From Pyropia yezoensis (taxonomy: Eukaryota; Rhodophyta; Bangiophyceae; Bangiales; Bangiaceae): a stretch of 64,000 nucleotides of DNA. The stretch covers positions 32,526,894-32,590,893 of the forward strand of contig CM020618.1 of NCBI GenBank assembly GCA_009829735.1, written 5' to 3'. Position 1 is the first letter of the stretch. The number at the start of each line of letters is the position of its first letter. Below the pieces are notes generated by a model. The model saw only the letters and a program-made list of their open reading frames with translations. It did no database searches and was not told the origin of the DNA. Of this stretch, positions 49,386-61,900 are shown piece by piece. Made by a program: the position numbers and the translations under genes.

Positions 49386-52300
49386 TACCAGGTGGCTGTG
49401 CGCTTGTTTTTTAATGAGGGGTATGAGCTTGCTATGCACGCTGTGCTTGACACAGGTTGAGGGCCAACATTGATACGCTTCAGCCTGCTCCCAAAAGGAA
49501 TGGAACTCCAACCCCTAGGGGAGTTGGAACATGGATGGTTCTTCGACCTCCAAGAAGGATGGCCCTCCATCCTCGGCAGCGTGCGGCTGGGGGTATTCAT
49601 AGGAGACCAGATCTCCGATGTGTCTTTTGGGGTGGTGGACAACATGAGGGTCCCGTTCATTCTGGGCAATTCATTTGGGGATACCGAAGTGAAGACTATC
49701 TCCACTGAGGAGCAGACAGTGACCCTGAAGACAGGCACGGTTGTACCGATCCTGCGGGACGTGCCGGAGGAGGACCCGGTATCGGTCCAGTGGAATCCCG
49801 TGTGGGCCTGTTTGCCAAGGCAGTCGGGTAAGCTGTATCTGAATACGAAGGCCGAGCTCATGCCTGGCACCGTGTCGTATGTGCCTGTCACAGGCACCCT
49901 ACAAGGCCATGGACTGATTGAGGGACACCCACAGGTGGCCTCCAAGTATGGGATCCATGTGGCCAATAGCCCAGGAGAACTGGACAAAGGCAAACCCCTC
50001 ATATGTCCAAGTGATGAACCCCCTCAAAAAAAAGGTTCGGTTGCGGAAGGGGATGGTGATTGCGAATATCACCCCCTTCGAGGGACCCCTGATCCAGGCA
50101 AAGCTTGAAGAGTTGGAAACCTTGGCGGCACCCCGCGAGGTAATGGAAGATCCCCATGCCCAAGTTGACATGAGTGAGGTTCCAGAAGAACTGAGCGACC
50201 CGCTCATGGGGCTGGCGGAAAAGTATAAGTCCCTATGGTACGGGACGCTAGGCCTGATCAAGAATACGGTTCACGGCATTCACCTCAAACCTGGGGCGAC
50301 CTACGTTCGCCAGATGCCCTAAAAGGCAGGGCACCGCCATCGCAAGATGGAGAAGGAGCAGGTGCAGAAGATGCGGAAGTTGGAGGTGATTGAGCCCGCC
50401 GTGGGCGAGTGGACTCGTCCCGTCGTAATTGTCCCCAAGCCGGATTGGACCCCCCATTTCTGCACTGACTACCGGCGCCTTAACCTGGTGACGGTCAAGG
50501 ACGCCTATCGCATCCAAAGGATGGATGAATGTTTGGACTCCCTGGGTGATGCCGAGGTATTCTCAAAGTTGGCCTGCAACGCGGCGTATTGGCAAATTAC
50601 AATAGCCCCTGAGGATAAATACCTCACGGCGTTTACGTGCCATAAGGGCACTATGCAGTGTGTGCGCTTGCCCTTTGGGTTGTGCAATGCACCGGCTACC
50701 TTTCAGCGAGCCATGGATATTGTCCTGGCGGGTGTGAAGTGGCAGACCTGTTCGGTCTACCTGGATGATGTAATCGTCTTTTCACGCTCCCCAGAGGAGC
50801 ATCTGGTCCACCTGGATCAGTTTCTTCACTTGTTGAAGGAGAATGGGGTTTCGCTGAAGCCCTCGAAGTGCCACCCCTTCCAGAAGGACGTGGAGTTCCT
50901 AGGACATGTTATTCGTCCTGGACGAGTGGCCGTAAAAGAGAAGACTACGAATGCCCTAGAGGGGCTTCATTATCCTCAAACCCAAACTCAGCTCCAGAGC
51001 TTTTTTGGAATGCGCGGCGTACACCACCGTTCTGTACCCGGCTTCGCGAAGGTGGCTTAACCATTGAATGTGCTGACTAGCACCCACCTGTCCAAGGACC
51101 TTCCCCGTCCAACTGAGGAAACCCAGAACGCCTTCCACACTCTCAGAGAGCTTATCCTGAGTCCTCCGATTCTTTCGATACCCAGGCAGGGTGCCCACTA
51201 TATAGTGGAGGTGGAGACCAGCAATGATCAGCTGGGGTGTGCGCTGCTGCAGCAGTAGCCGAACAGGGAGTACCTCCTCGTGGGATACTTCAGTAGGGGG
51301 ATATCTCCTGCTGAGAAGCATTACTGCGCCACTGAAACGGAGGCACTGGGTGTAGTGTGCGCAGTAACCTACCTGCGCTCCTTTCTGGAAGGAACTGAGT
51401 TGCTCGTGAGGTGTGACCATTCGGCGCTCACCTCGGTGATGATGTCGAAAGGCCCCAACCAAAGGCTGACTGGATGGCGCCTCCGCTTGTCGGAGTTCAC
51501 ATACCAGATCAAGCATAAGCCTGGTAAGGACCACAAGATGGCCGATGCGCTGTCCCGCCTCCCGACGGATGGCTTGGACACTACCCCGTTGGATGACCAG
51601 ATCCCCGTTCTGGCCGTTACGACCACGTCGGCGCAGGCCCTGACGGAGAGGAACCCCAAGGGGTGAGGCCAGATCACTCTTGAAGAGTTGATTGATGCTC
51701 ACGCTGCCAATGATTTCTGCAAGAAGCACCTCTCGGAGGAGCGGCTAACCGCCCCGAAGGATGCCAAGTGGCAAAGGTATGCGTTCTATTTCCTCAACGA
51801 GGACGGAGTACTCTGCCGCCCTTCCCTCTTGGGAGGGAATACCCAGTGGGTGATTCCCACCTCGGAGAATGGGTGCACAATGATCCTAGTGATCTGTGAC
51901 CGCTTCACGAAGCTGGTCAGGGCGATACCTCTAAAGGGTACAACCGCACTGGTGGTGGCATCGGCGTGTATTGACCACTGGGTGGCTGCCTATGGCATTC
52001 TCGATTCTACCCTGACGGATAACGGCCCGCTGTTTGCCGCTGTGTATTCCCGGGTGTGATGGGGTTGCTGGGCATTGCCACCAACTATAAGTCGCCATCA
52101 CCCCCGGACCAATGGTCAGGTGGAAAGGTATAACAAGACCGTTGTGCGGAAACTCCTCATGTTCTCGTCGGAGCATCAGCGGGAGTGGGACAGGCATCTG
52201 TCCCTTCTGACGACGGCGTATAATACGCAAGTGCATACGAGTACGGGGGTTGCCCCCCTGACGTTCGTGACCCCACGTCTGCTGGAGGCGGGCAATATTG

Positions 52301-52750
52301 AACGCCTGCCGCAGGTTTGACCAAAGGACGAACAGGAACCCAGCCCCAAACGGTGGCTGTCCAGTGTGTGCAGGATCTGCGAAAGCTAATCCCTGCGGTT
52401 CGGAAGAACCTGTCAAAGTCCCAATTGGCCTACAAACGCGTGTTAGACGCGGGTGTCAAACGGAAGAATGAGGACCGCACACAAGGTGACTGGGTCTTCG
52501 TGAAGTGGCACGCTAAGCGTAAAACAAAGTTGTCTAGCCGGGCACGGGGCCCGTATATGGTGCTGAGAGCAGATGGCCACCGGTTTCTTATTGAAACCCC
52601 AGACAGAGAGCAGATGCAAAGTAGTGCTAATATCACGAAGGCTCCCAGTCCCAACGACGGGAGCCCCATCTGGCAGAGGTCACGGGAGGCCCGTGACGCT
52701 TTCAACGCGCGGGGCCCTGGATGCCACTGGGCAGGACGTGTTCGAGCGAA
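49386..52750 (+). pseudogene. pol: pol remnant of element B
   Basis: Protease has a TGA inside the active-site loop (LDTG then stop, then GPTLIR). RT retains LPFGLCNAPATFQRA and YLDD (YLDDVIVFS), with stops at about 50321 and 51058. RNase H retains DCxAL-type motifs but has stops at about 51258 and 51664. In the integrase the HHCC module and the first catalytic Asp are deleted (GCTMILVICDRFTKL follows the RNase H-integrase linker directly); DNGPLF and NGQVERYNKTVV remain. At least six stops plus frameshifts. Confidence 0.88.
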
Positions 52751-52944
52751 TAGTGGACCATGTCCGGGTTGAGGGGGCCAAAGGCCCCGATGTGGGGGTT
52801 TACCGCACCCCTCGGACTAGGGGCATCCCCCTTCAGGGGGAGGCAGATCGTGGCGACCTCTGCCCCTGACCAATCGGGGGCAGGAGGGGGTCGCTCCTCC
52901 CTCGGGTGGGGCACGCCACGTCATCCTCGCAGGATCCCCCCATG

Positions 52945-53427
52945 AATGGGGGGGGGACGATAAGATAATATCGGGTAGCGCGATTACGCCCTCCCGATTG
53001 GAATTGGCCTTCTGGCCAGTGAAAGGAGGTTACCTAGGGCGGGCTACTTCCGCCTCAATCTGGCTGAGATTTAGTGATATCCCTCCACTGAGCGTGTTTT
53101 GCGTGGAGAGATGTGTTGGAGGGCTCTGAGTGTTTTGATTGGGTGTTTAGTGTAGGGAGTGTTGGCCCGCACTCCGGGGTCCCACAGGGGGCCCTGGACC
53201 GGCGGGCCAAAGAGGGATATCTGCGCGTGGGGCTGTGCCCGTTGCTTCCCCCTCACAAAAAATCAACCTTGCGTTACCCTCGTGTTCCCCGTCCCGGACG
53301 CTTCCACCTTCGCGTGGAGCTTTACGTTCCGGCGGTTCTGACTCTAGGGTTTATACTCCGGATTCCCCACCATTCTCCTTCAGGAGGATAAGGTACCCCG
53401 TTGGTGTGGGCTTACGCCCAGATAACC
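52945..53427 (+). repeat. Dispersed repeat, copy 2, inside element B chromodomain
   Basis: Second copy of the repeat at 46237-46723. It lies within the chromodomain coding part of element B: DVFERIVDHV precedes it (about 52740) and FRVRWFGYGPDRDTW follows it (from about 53438), pieces that are adjacent in elements A and C. So it inserted into B after B had formed. Confidence 0.7.
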
Positions 53428-53595
53428 ACCACGCCCGAGACGGATTTCCGGGTGCGGTGGTTTGGCTACGGCCCCGACAGGGACACTTGGCACCCGCAGG
53501 ACGTTGTCGCTAGGGAGCACCTCCGACGGTATTCCCGCAGAAAGAAGCTCCCCCTGGTGGGGTTGCAGCAGTCCAGCCGTCTGTTTCCGTCTTAG
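53428..53595 (+). pseudogene. Chromodomain remnant of element B
   Basis: Encodes TTPETDFRVRWFGYGPDRDTWHPQDVV pieces and a basic tail, matching the end of pol in elements A and C (LRVRWFGYKAKDDTWEYVEDL). Ends at a TAG at 53593. Confidence 0.75.
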
Positions 53596-53786
53596 GATTT
53601 GGAAGAAGGAGAGTTGATAAGGGGCTAATTCCCTCCTCTAGCTACACGTTTATCAATGTGTACACCCAGAATGAACAAGCTCCCCCCAAGGGTAAGTGGG
53701 TCGCTACTCCACCCATGCCAACCTCCATATCTCGTTGTCTCCTAGGGAGACCGATACTGTCCATAGCCATAGGCTGGACCGCTACC

Positions 53787-55419
53787 TCAAGGGTCCGCAG
53801 GCGGACCACGCCAGTGGGCCGTCTCCGCCGCTTGACGGAGAGAGAGGCTCGGGATGGCCATCTGCGTATCCGCGTTGGCGCGGTGAATCTCCCGCACTAG
53901 GCGCTCCCGGAGTGCCTCAACCGAAAGGAGAGGCAAAGCCACTCCCGGGATGTCACGCCACTCCCCACGAGTAGACGTGTTGAAGGCCAACTCGTTGGCT
54001 AGGCCCGTGTAGGCCCGACAAAGGGCCATCACGAGGGAGTCCAACACGGCCCCCGAAACAGGCGGCAAGGCCCCTAAGACGCGCTCTAAAGCCACCTCCG
54101 CTGTCCCCGAAAGGGGGCGCGGCATGGCAAGGGGGTCATCCCCCAAAAGGAAGTCGGCCACACGCTGCGGCACCGGGGCCATCCGCCCTTGAGGCATCTG
54201 AAGCATCTGTCCAGGAACGTACCTCCCCGCTCGCGTGGGAGATGGACGAACCCGACCAGCATCGGGCGCGGTCGTCGGTCGGCTGGGTCCAGGCCCCGAC
54301 CCGTACAGCTCCTGGCTAAAGCCGGGTAGAAGCGGCCCCTCCGCTTCAAGGCGGGCCTCCAGAGGAAGAACACATTCCAGCGGGGACAACCCACTCACGT
54401 GAGGGAGGTTCTCATGGCCCATCCCTTCGCGAAGTTGGAGGACCCCCTCGGAGGTCAGCTCCCGGCTACGACGCACCACCGCACGGGGGTGCTCAGCCTA
54501 ACCAAGGGAGGATAGTGTAGCTGAGCGATGGACCTGCTCCACCAGGTTGAGGGCGGCCCCCAAAAGAGTCGTTATTTCCATGTTACCCGGACACAACGCC
54601 GACGGCGTCAGCCGCCGAATAGCCTCTACCAGCGGTAGAGGGATGGGTCCCAGGTGGCCCTGGTAGCGCACGGCCCCAGCCAACACCCAAGCCGTAGCCA
54701 CCTTCCAGCAAACGTAGAAGCTGGCCATCACCGCCGCATCGGCGAGGCCCTCGATCATGACGCTCCCGCGAAGGGCGGGCACCTCGCCAATACGCACGGC
54801 ACCTCCAACTCATCCCAGCACTGGGGCGTGAGGAGGATGTACTTGATGCGGTCGGGGACGGAGAAGGCCTCCACCTCCTTCTGCTCCGCCGTGGCGATAA
54901 CGCCATGACGTACACGAAACCCCGCTCCGCAAAAGCGGGGCGTAGGAAGATGCCAGGGTCGTCAACCCCTGGTACGTAAAGCGAGCCTGGGTAATAGTCG
55001 AGGCCCGCCTCGCGGGCCATCCCCACGGCCAAAGGCGGCCAGTCGACGATTTCTTGCGGCTCCCGACACAGCTTCTACTCCTCCGCAAGACTGAGGAAGT
55101 GGTAGTCGGTGGCTTCGCCCAACGGGACGTCAAAGAGGTCCGGGTTCAACAGACGGAAGTTCCGCCGCACCTTGGCTATACGCCGCGGGTCGAGAGACGC
55201 CCAACGCGTTGTGGCCAGACACGGTCGCGGGTTGGAGTAGAGCCACTCCTGGTTCAGGAGCGGCACATCCTCCCCAAAGGGGCCGGGGCCACGCTCGTGG
55301 GCGGGACGCGAGTCCACCATCGGCACGGCTGGGACGGAGCTTGACCCGCCACCCGACGGAATCGCACTGGCGGCAGAGGAGGGAGGCGTCACCTCCGAGT
55401 CGACGGTGGAGCCTGCCAC
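53787..55419 (-). pseudogene. Antisense ORF remnant of element B
   Basis: Minus-strand frames with stops and shifts that follow one another: SRPAHERGPGPFGEDVPLLN and QEWLYSNPRPC (about 55300), LDYYPGSLYVPG (about 54985), VMIEGLADAAVMASFYVCW and YQGHLGPIPLP (about 54650), then a 230-codon open part with LDSLVMALCRAYTGLANEL. These parallel the A/C and D antisense proteins in order: W-L/I...P, DYYPG-like, G-x-L-x-x-x-P helix, C-terminal helices. It sits between the chromodomain and the right end, opposite to pol. At least one stop lies at about 55073 and another at 54495. Confidence 0.65.
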
Positions 55420-56427
55420 GGTCGTGTCGCCCTAGACGGGGACGTCCACCACCTTGGCGTCGGCCGCCGAGGCCACAGGGGAACCCGTGATGCCACCCCA
55501 AAGAAGGGCAGGGAAACAAGTGTTGAGGGGGCCTAAACCCCGACGCTCTGGTGAAGGGGAGGGTTTCGTGAGCCGGTGGGAGTGGATACCCCCCCCGATG
55601 GGGACAGGGTGACCCCCCAAGAGGGGGAGGACGTAGTGGTGGAGGAGGAGGAAGTGAGGTTGTCGTGGGGGTGAGTAGAGCTGCGCTGGGGAAGCCTGCC
55701 GTGAGGTCTGGGCGTCCCCAGGCTCGGCTCCTCCCCCCGTCGACGGGGGTCTTGTGCCCACCGTCGTGCCTCCCCGTGAGGGAGGGGCGCGAAGCGGGGT
55801 GGCCCATGCCCCCTTGCCTGCGCCTCCCAACGGCTACACCCCCTCACTCAAGCCCTCTGTGGGCACTAGAGTGGCAGGGATGGCCTGCCACCGCTACGTT
55901 CCCCTAAGGGGAATCTCTTAGCCTCCGCCTCTGAATAACCGGTGGAAGCAAGATGGTTCTGCCCCTGAGAGGGTCTGAGGGGGTCAACCCCCCTCTCGGG
56001 GCATGCACTACGTACCCTACCCATTTTTGCACGCCACGTGGGGCGACAGGGGAATGGCCCGGATGGTCCCACTTCGCCCCCTGACACGGGGTGACCTGGC
56101 ACTAGGCGGGCCTTTCTTGACCCGACACGGCGATGTAGGGTCGCGGGACGCTCGCCCCTGGAGGGGGGGGGGAATGTGGGGATCCAAGGGATCTCCCAAC
56201 ACTCGCGCCGGGGCACTGCCCAGGCGATACGGTTGCTTACGGTGCCACCGGTGCCAAGGCACGCACACGGGGAGCCCTCACTGGGTGGCCACGTGGCCAT
56301 TCGCATGGCCCCCAGTCGGTGGGTTCCACCGAGATCCTTCGGCTCACCCGGGAATGGGGTGACCCGAGAGCGGCACCGGTATATCCCCGGGATACTGGAT
56401 ATGGGTGGGCGTAAGCCCAATCCTAAT
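55420..56427. other. Right part of element B up to the element C insertion
   Basis: The minus strand continues Pro/Gly-rich (possible N-terminus of the antisense ORF) to about 55830. 55860-56427 should contain the 3' LTR of B by position, but I cannot match it to any repeat in the window. Confidence 0.4.
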
Positions 56428-56896
56428 TGTGGCAGTATTGACCCCCATGTAGGGGGGCAACACGTGCCATGCAAGGGGCGGCAGGCCACTAGCCTGGTCC
56501 GTTCCTCCCCCTGCATTTGGGTCCATATTCCCTAAGTTTGGGATAGTTAGCTTAGTAGTAAATCCAACTTGGATTTGAGGGTTTTCTGCATTTATCGTCT
56601 TGAATTTTCGTGTGGCCCGGTGGGCAGGTGCTGGGGTGGGAGATTCTGAGTGGCGAGATTCTGAGTGGACCCTGGGGGGATAAGGGGAGGGACAGCGGGG
56701 CTTGGCCCTGCGTCCCCGTCCCGACCAAGAAACTGTTGGACCACACACCATCCTCTTGTTTGTCCGTGGGGGGTTTGCCCCACAACAGGGACAGCGTGTG
56801 TGGGACTTGCACTTCTTCCGGTTCCCCCGACACAGGAGGCAGCCCTTGTATACCGCCCCAACTTGGGTGTCGTGTGTGCAAGTGGTTTTTGCCACA
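56428..56896 (+). repeat. Element C 5' LTR (469 bp)
   Basis: TGTGGCAG start and TGCCACA end. Compared with the element A LTRs, the two internal 14-bp direct repeats both carry GAGTGG in place of GAGGGG, so both units changed together. Confidence 0.95.
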
Positions 56897-56898
56897 TT

Positions 56899-56915
56899 TG
56901 GTGGAGCAGCGGGGG
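56899..56915 (+). other. Primer-binding site of element C
   Basis: TGGTGGAGCAGCGGGGG, two bases after the LTR; one difference from A and D at the 13th base. Confidence 0.72.
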
Positions 56916-57015
56916 TCAGGGGTAAACTTTACCTCCGGGTGCACCCGGGTGTAGGGGGCCCTCTGTCTCAGAGGAACGGTGGACTTGGACCGTGTCATAC
57001 GGATCGTCAGCCAAC

Positions 57016-58962
57016 ATGGCTAGTTCGGACCCCCCGTCGTCCGGAGAGTACACGGGTGACGCACGTACTTCAGTGCCTTTGAATACTGGTGAGACACAGG
57101 TGGGTTTACCTGGGGTCGCAGAGGGACTAGAGGACCCTCAAGCCAGCAGGACTGGAAGTGCGGGCGGGCAACAAGCCACCCCGACTCAGTCGGGAGTTCA
57201 CTCGGGTGACACTTCTGATGTGGGTGGGCCGAAGTCTGGCCACCGTGTGGTATACTCAACGGGAACGTCCCAAGGGGTGAGGACTGTCCCCGCGGGTTCC
57301 ACTCGGGTTGGAGCCAACTTTGGCTTGGAGCCGTCGCCAACTAGGCTTTCGGAGGACGGCGAACCTCCGTTGGTCGGCGATGGGCTCGCGCCCATGCCCC
57401 CGGTTGAGACCCCTGAGGAACGTGGTTACCCCTCAGGTGGACTCCCGGAGGCGGACCGAGACTCAACTGGAGTCGTCAATCCACTCCTCGCGGAAACTGT
57501 CCGTCGGGAGGCGACCAATGTGTTGCGGCAGACTTTGCCGGACCTGGTGGTCACGATGACGAATACTATTCTGAATCAGATTGTGGCGAGTTTGCCAGGT
57601 GGCCTTAATGTCCAGACCGGATCGGGGCTTTCGAGCCCGCGGGCGCAGGGGGAATCCTCCCTTACGCCTATCTCGGGTCGCCCGAAACAGGGGGCGACAC
57701 CTGTGACTCCCAACGAGGGAGCCACACCATACTCGGTGGGGCATACGCCCTTTATGGGGGAGTTCCCCCCGGCAACGCCGGCGGCTACACCAAGCGCGCC
57801 GCGCCGGACTACAGGCACTGAGGGTGAACTTACCCCAGTGCCACAGCGGCTGTTCCCTCAACGTGAGGTGCCGCCCAAGGTCCAGGTAGCCAACCCGGTC
57901 TACCAGAAGATCTTTGATTGTGAGACCTACGCCCTCCACAACAAGTCGGTGGCGTATGGTCCTGACCAGGCCCGAGCCATGGGCCGTGCCAAGAAGAATG
58001 CACTTCACTCTTTTGGGCACAAAGCGGAGTGGGATGGAACTCCCCCCCTCCGTGTCTTTGAGTTCCTACGTCGTTTCACAAAAGCCTGTGACGACAATGC
58101 CATAAGTGAAGGCATGGCTTTTTACATGCTACAGGAGTTTACGAAGGGAGACCTGCGGACAGAACTTATGTCCGTCATGCCCAGCTCCTCAAGTGGAGGC
58201 GCTGGGGAGGTGACGTCCTATTTGGAGCTCGTCAACTGGTTGTTGAGGGCCATGGTTGATGAAGCGGCGCTGGCTTCTCAAGTCGAGGAGTTTGCGAAAG
58301 CCCATCAGGAAGAGGCGGATGACGAGTTGTCCTTTGCGGAGCGAGTCCGTAAGCTCAACAATCTTTGTGGCTTTCTTCATCCACAAGCTGTGGTGAAGAG
58401 TCGGTTTGTGGAGGGACTCCATTGGTCAGTCCGGATGGAGACCTGGGAGCATAACACTGCCCGGGCGACCCTGGCCGAGTTGGCTAGGTTCGCCTACCGC
58501 AGAGGCGAGGCCTACCGCAAGTTGCGGGAGGAACAACGCCAGGAGCGTCAGGCCGAGTTGGCCAAGGAACGCGAGGAGGCGCGCCGGACCAGAGAGTTGA
58601 GAGAGGCACGCCGAATCCGCAAGGAGAGAGTGGTAGCTGCCGTGGTAACTTCCCAGGGTACCTCTTCGTCTTCCCCAGTCCGGAAGACCCCTCCGGGCAC
58701 TGACAATCGGTGTTGGAAGTGCAACTCCGATGGACACTGGGTATATGACTGCCCCAAGTTGAGTAAACGCATCCAACAACTTGTTAAGAATTCGAGTCGG
58801 AAGTCGGCTGGGAACGAAGTACGTTCACGCCGCGAGGGTGGGCCTCGACCGGTAGTGGCGGTCGCCACACCCTCGGCTGAGGGGGCAGACACGTCGTCCT
58901 CAGACTCGTCGTCTTCCTCCCCGCCCTCAGATTCGGACGCCAAGTCGGCGGGAAACGAATGA
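57016..58962 (+). CDS. gag: gag polyprotein of element C (intact, 648 aa)
   Basis: Starts MASSDPPSSGEYTG at the ATG at 57016. Residues 1-290 are Thr/Gly/Pro-rich; a helical capsid-like region follows at about 295-560 (EFLRRFTKACDDNAISEG, WLLRAMVDEAALASQVEEF, LAELARFAYRRGEAYRKL) with a coiled-coil-like, charged stretch (EERQ/REAR repeats), then a CCHC knuckle CWKCNSDGHWVYDC and a Ser/Asp-rich tail. It is the complete form of the deleted gag in element A. The stop TGA overlaps the pol ATG as ATGA. Confidence 0.92.
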   Translation: MASSDPPSSGEYTGDARTSVPLNTGETQVGLPGVAEGLEDPQASRTGSAGGQQATPTQSGVHSGDTSDVGGPKSGHRVVYSTGTSQGVRTVPAGSTRVGANFGLEPSPTRLSEDGEPPLVGDGLAPMPPVETPEERGYPSGGLPEADRDSTGVVNPLLAETVRREATNVLRQTLPDLVVTMTNTILNQIVASLPGGLNVQTGSGLSSPRAQGESSLTPISGRPKQGATPVTPNEGATPYSVGHTPFMGEFPPATPAATPSAPRRTTGTEGELTPVPQRLFPQREVPPKVQVANPVYQKIFDCETYALHNKSVAYGPDQARAMGRAKKNALHSFGHKAEWDGTPPLRVFEFLRRFTKACDDNAISEGMAFYMLQEFTKGDLRTELMSVMPSSSSGGAGEVTSYLELVNWLLRAMVDEAALASQVEEFAKAHQEEADDELSFAERVRKLNNLCGFLHPQAVVKSRFVEGLHWSVRMETWEHNTARATLAELARFAYRRGEAYRKLREEQRQERQAELAKEREEARRTRELREARRIRKERVVAAVVTSQGTSSSSPVRKTPPGTDNRCWKCNSDGHWVYDCPKLSKRIQQLVKNSSRKSAGNEVRSRREGGPRPVVAVATPSAEGADTSSSDSSSSSPPSDSDAKSAGNE

Positions 58963-61900
58963 CCGTTGGAGCTGGCCGTCCGAAGCTCACAACGGCAGCC
59001 TCGGCCAAGTGGGCCAAGAGGACGAACCAACCGTGCCGGATACTGCGACGACCTAAGGGAGTCCGCCCACCTTGGGTAGGACTCCCCAAGAACGTAAACC
59101 CACGTCGGGTCATCGCGGTGCTGACGTGTGAGAACTTCCAGGTGGCTGAACGGGTGCAACTTGCCCCCGGCCGCGCCTGTTGTGCCCGTATCGTACTTGA
59201 TACCGGGTCAGGCGCCTCCTTGATACGCAAGTCGCTATTACCAAAGGAGGTGAAGCTCCAACGCTGGAGGTCCAAAGCTGACCATATGATTGACATCAAT
59301 GGTGGGGTACTTCCCATCGTCGGTGCCGTGACCCTACCAACTAGGTTGGGGACCCATGAGGTCGACGTGACCTATGGTGTAGTTGAGAATATATCGGTAC
59401 CCCTGCTTCTGGGTACCCCTTATGTTTTTACACAAGTGCCTTTGATTTGTGGCCCTGAGTACTGGGTCAGGTTGATGAATGGGGAGACTATCCCCATCCT
59501 TGGTAAGGGAAAGTCTGTGGCTCCTGTGACAGTCTCACAGTCGAAGCCTGTTTGCTCTGTGAGGGAAGGGTTTACTGCTACCCTGCGTCTAGCCCGTAAG
59601 GTCACGTTGCCCCCCAACTCGGTGGCGCACGTTGACGTTGTAACTGATTATACGGGGAACGGGTTGGTGCACCCTTACCCCCGTCTTGCTCGCAAGCACC
59701 AAGTGCATGTTGCCCTTGGCACGATGGACTCCAAAGCCGGAGTCCCGTGGAGGATCCAGGTGATGAACCTGAGCTCGTCGCCCCAGTACTTCAAGTCGGG
59801 AGCCAAGTTCGGCTATATCGACGAACACGAGGGACCGGTAGTAGCGGTCACCCTCAACGCGGGCGCAAGTAGCGACCCGAAGTCCGGAAAGGAGAAGCAT
59901 CAAGCCAAGTCGGCCGCCTCTCCTCGGCCCCATGTGAACATGGAGGGTGTTCCACCCAGGTTGAGGGTTCAAGTTGAACGCCTCTTGGACCAATATCACA
60001 AGTTGTGGGATGGTCAATTGGGACTCATAAGAGCTACCCAACACCGGATCGAGTTGAAGCCCGGTGCACCCCGTATACGCCAACAACCGTATAGGGGAGG
60101 ACCCCGTTCAAGGGCCCTCGTTAAGGAGCAAGTTGCTCGCATGGAGGCCCTCGATGTGATCGAGGCCAGCAACGCCGAGTGGGCGAGTCCGGTGGTTATC
60201 GTCCCCAAAGTTGATGTGACCCCACGGTTCGTTATCGACTACCGTAAGCTCAACGAGAGCACGGTGAAGGATAGTTATCCCCTCCCTAGGATGGACGACT
60301 GTCTGGACTTACTGGGGGAGGCAAACGTGTTCTCTACCCTAGACTGTAACGCGGGGTATTGGGAAATTCCCATTGCCCCGGAGGACAGGCATAAAACTAC
60401 CTTTACCTGTCACTGTGGTACCTGCCAGTGCAAGCGTCTACCGTTTGGTCTGTGTAACGCGCCGGCAACTTTCCAGCGCGCTATGGACATGATTCTGGCC
60501 GGAGTACGGTGGCAGATCTGTCTCGTGTACCTAGACGATATCATTGTGTTCTCGCGAAGTCCGGAGGAACACATTGGCCATCTTGGCCAGGTGTTCAAGC
60601 TACTTGCTGACGCCGGTGTGTCACTGAAGGCGAGTAAGTGCCACCTCTCCACTCTGGAGGTGGAATACTTGGGACATGTTGTCCGTCCGGGGCGTCTCAG
60701 CGTCAACGAGAAGAGCTTGAGGGCCATCCGTAAGGCTCAGTACCCCCGAACCCAGACCCAGATGAGGAGCTTCCTCGGGATGTGTAACGTGCACCGACGT
60801 TTCACCAAGGGCTTCGCCAAGGTAGCGAAGCCGTTGAATGAGTTAGTGAGCTCAACGCTCCCGAAGAACCTGCCTCCCCCAAGTCGGGTGGAGCAGGAAT
60901 CCTTTGAGACTCTTCGGGCCCTTCTGCTGAAGCCCCCTATCCTGGCTATTCCCAGGTTGGGAGGCCACTACATCCTGGATGTGGATGCTAGGTACGACCA
61001 ACTTGGTTGTGTGTTGCTTCAGCAGCAGCCGGACAAGGAGTACTTGCCGGTGGGATACTTCAGCAAGGGGCTGAACTCGGCCGAGAAGAACTACGGAGTC
61101 ACCGAGTTGGAAGGACTCGCAGTGGTGTGGGCGGTGACGTCACTTCGTCACTACCTGGAGGGTGAGAAGTTCCTCATCCGCTGTGACCACCGCGCGTTGC
61201 AGTTCATCTTTAAGACGGACTGTACGAACACTCGTCTCAATCGGTGGAGGGTGCGACTGGCACCCTTCAACTTTGATATTGAGTACCGACCTGGCAGGCA
61301 ACATGCCCTTGCCGACGGCCTCTCTCGGGTACCTACCGAGGGGCTGGACACTAACCCAGTCGATGAGGACATCCCCATCGTGGGGGTAGTCACGCGCTCG
61401 GGTCAGGCGTTGAACCCCGAGGCGCTAGGGAACAAGAAGTACTTGCCCCTGTCCCTGGACGAGGTGGTGAAGGCCCAGGCCGAGGATCCCTTTTGCAAGT
61501 CGCAGAGGGATACACTGGATACAGTGGCGGAGACGCGGTTCTTCCTGATAGACGATGGCCTCCTCATGAGGAGGGGGGTATTCCAGGGGACCGAACAACT
61601 TGTCGTCCCCGCATCCCTCAAGGGCATTATCCTTGAGAGGGAGCACAACGCTCCCACAGGTGGACACCTGGGGTCTAGTAAACTGTACCAGACCCTGAGG
61701 ACCAGGTACTACTGGCCGTCCATGGTGGTGGACATCTACAGTTGGGTGGCTGCCTGCACAAGTTGTGCACAGAATCGTCTGATGGAACGGCGGCCTACTA
61801 CGGCTATGCTATTGTTCCCGGCCAAGGAGCCCTTCGCCGCGTTGGCGATGGACATCCTTGGGCCACTGCCAGTGACCGAGGAGGGCAACCAGCACCTCCT

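Larger units (their letters stand above)
48843..56427 (+). mobile_element. Ty3/gypsy retrotransposon remnant, element B
   Basis: Follows the same order as elements A, C and D: gag knuckle, pol, chromodomain, antisense ORF remnants. It lacks a recognisable 5' LTR and the first part of gag, carries many stops and deletions, and is interrupted by the dispersed repeat copy 2. Its right side is cut by element C at 56428. It is the most decayed Ty3 copy in the window and is distinct in sequence from A/C and D. Confidence 0.85.
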
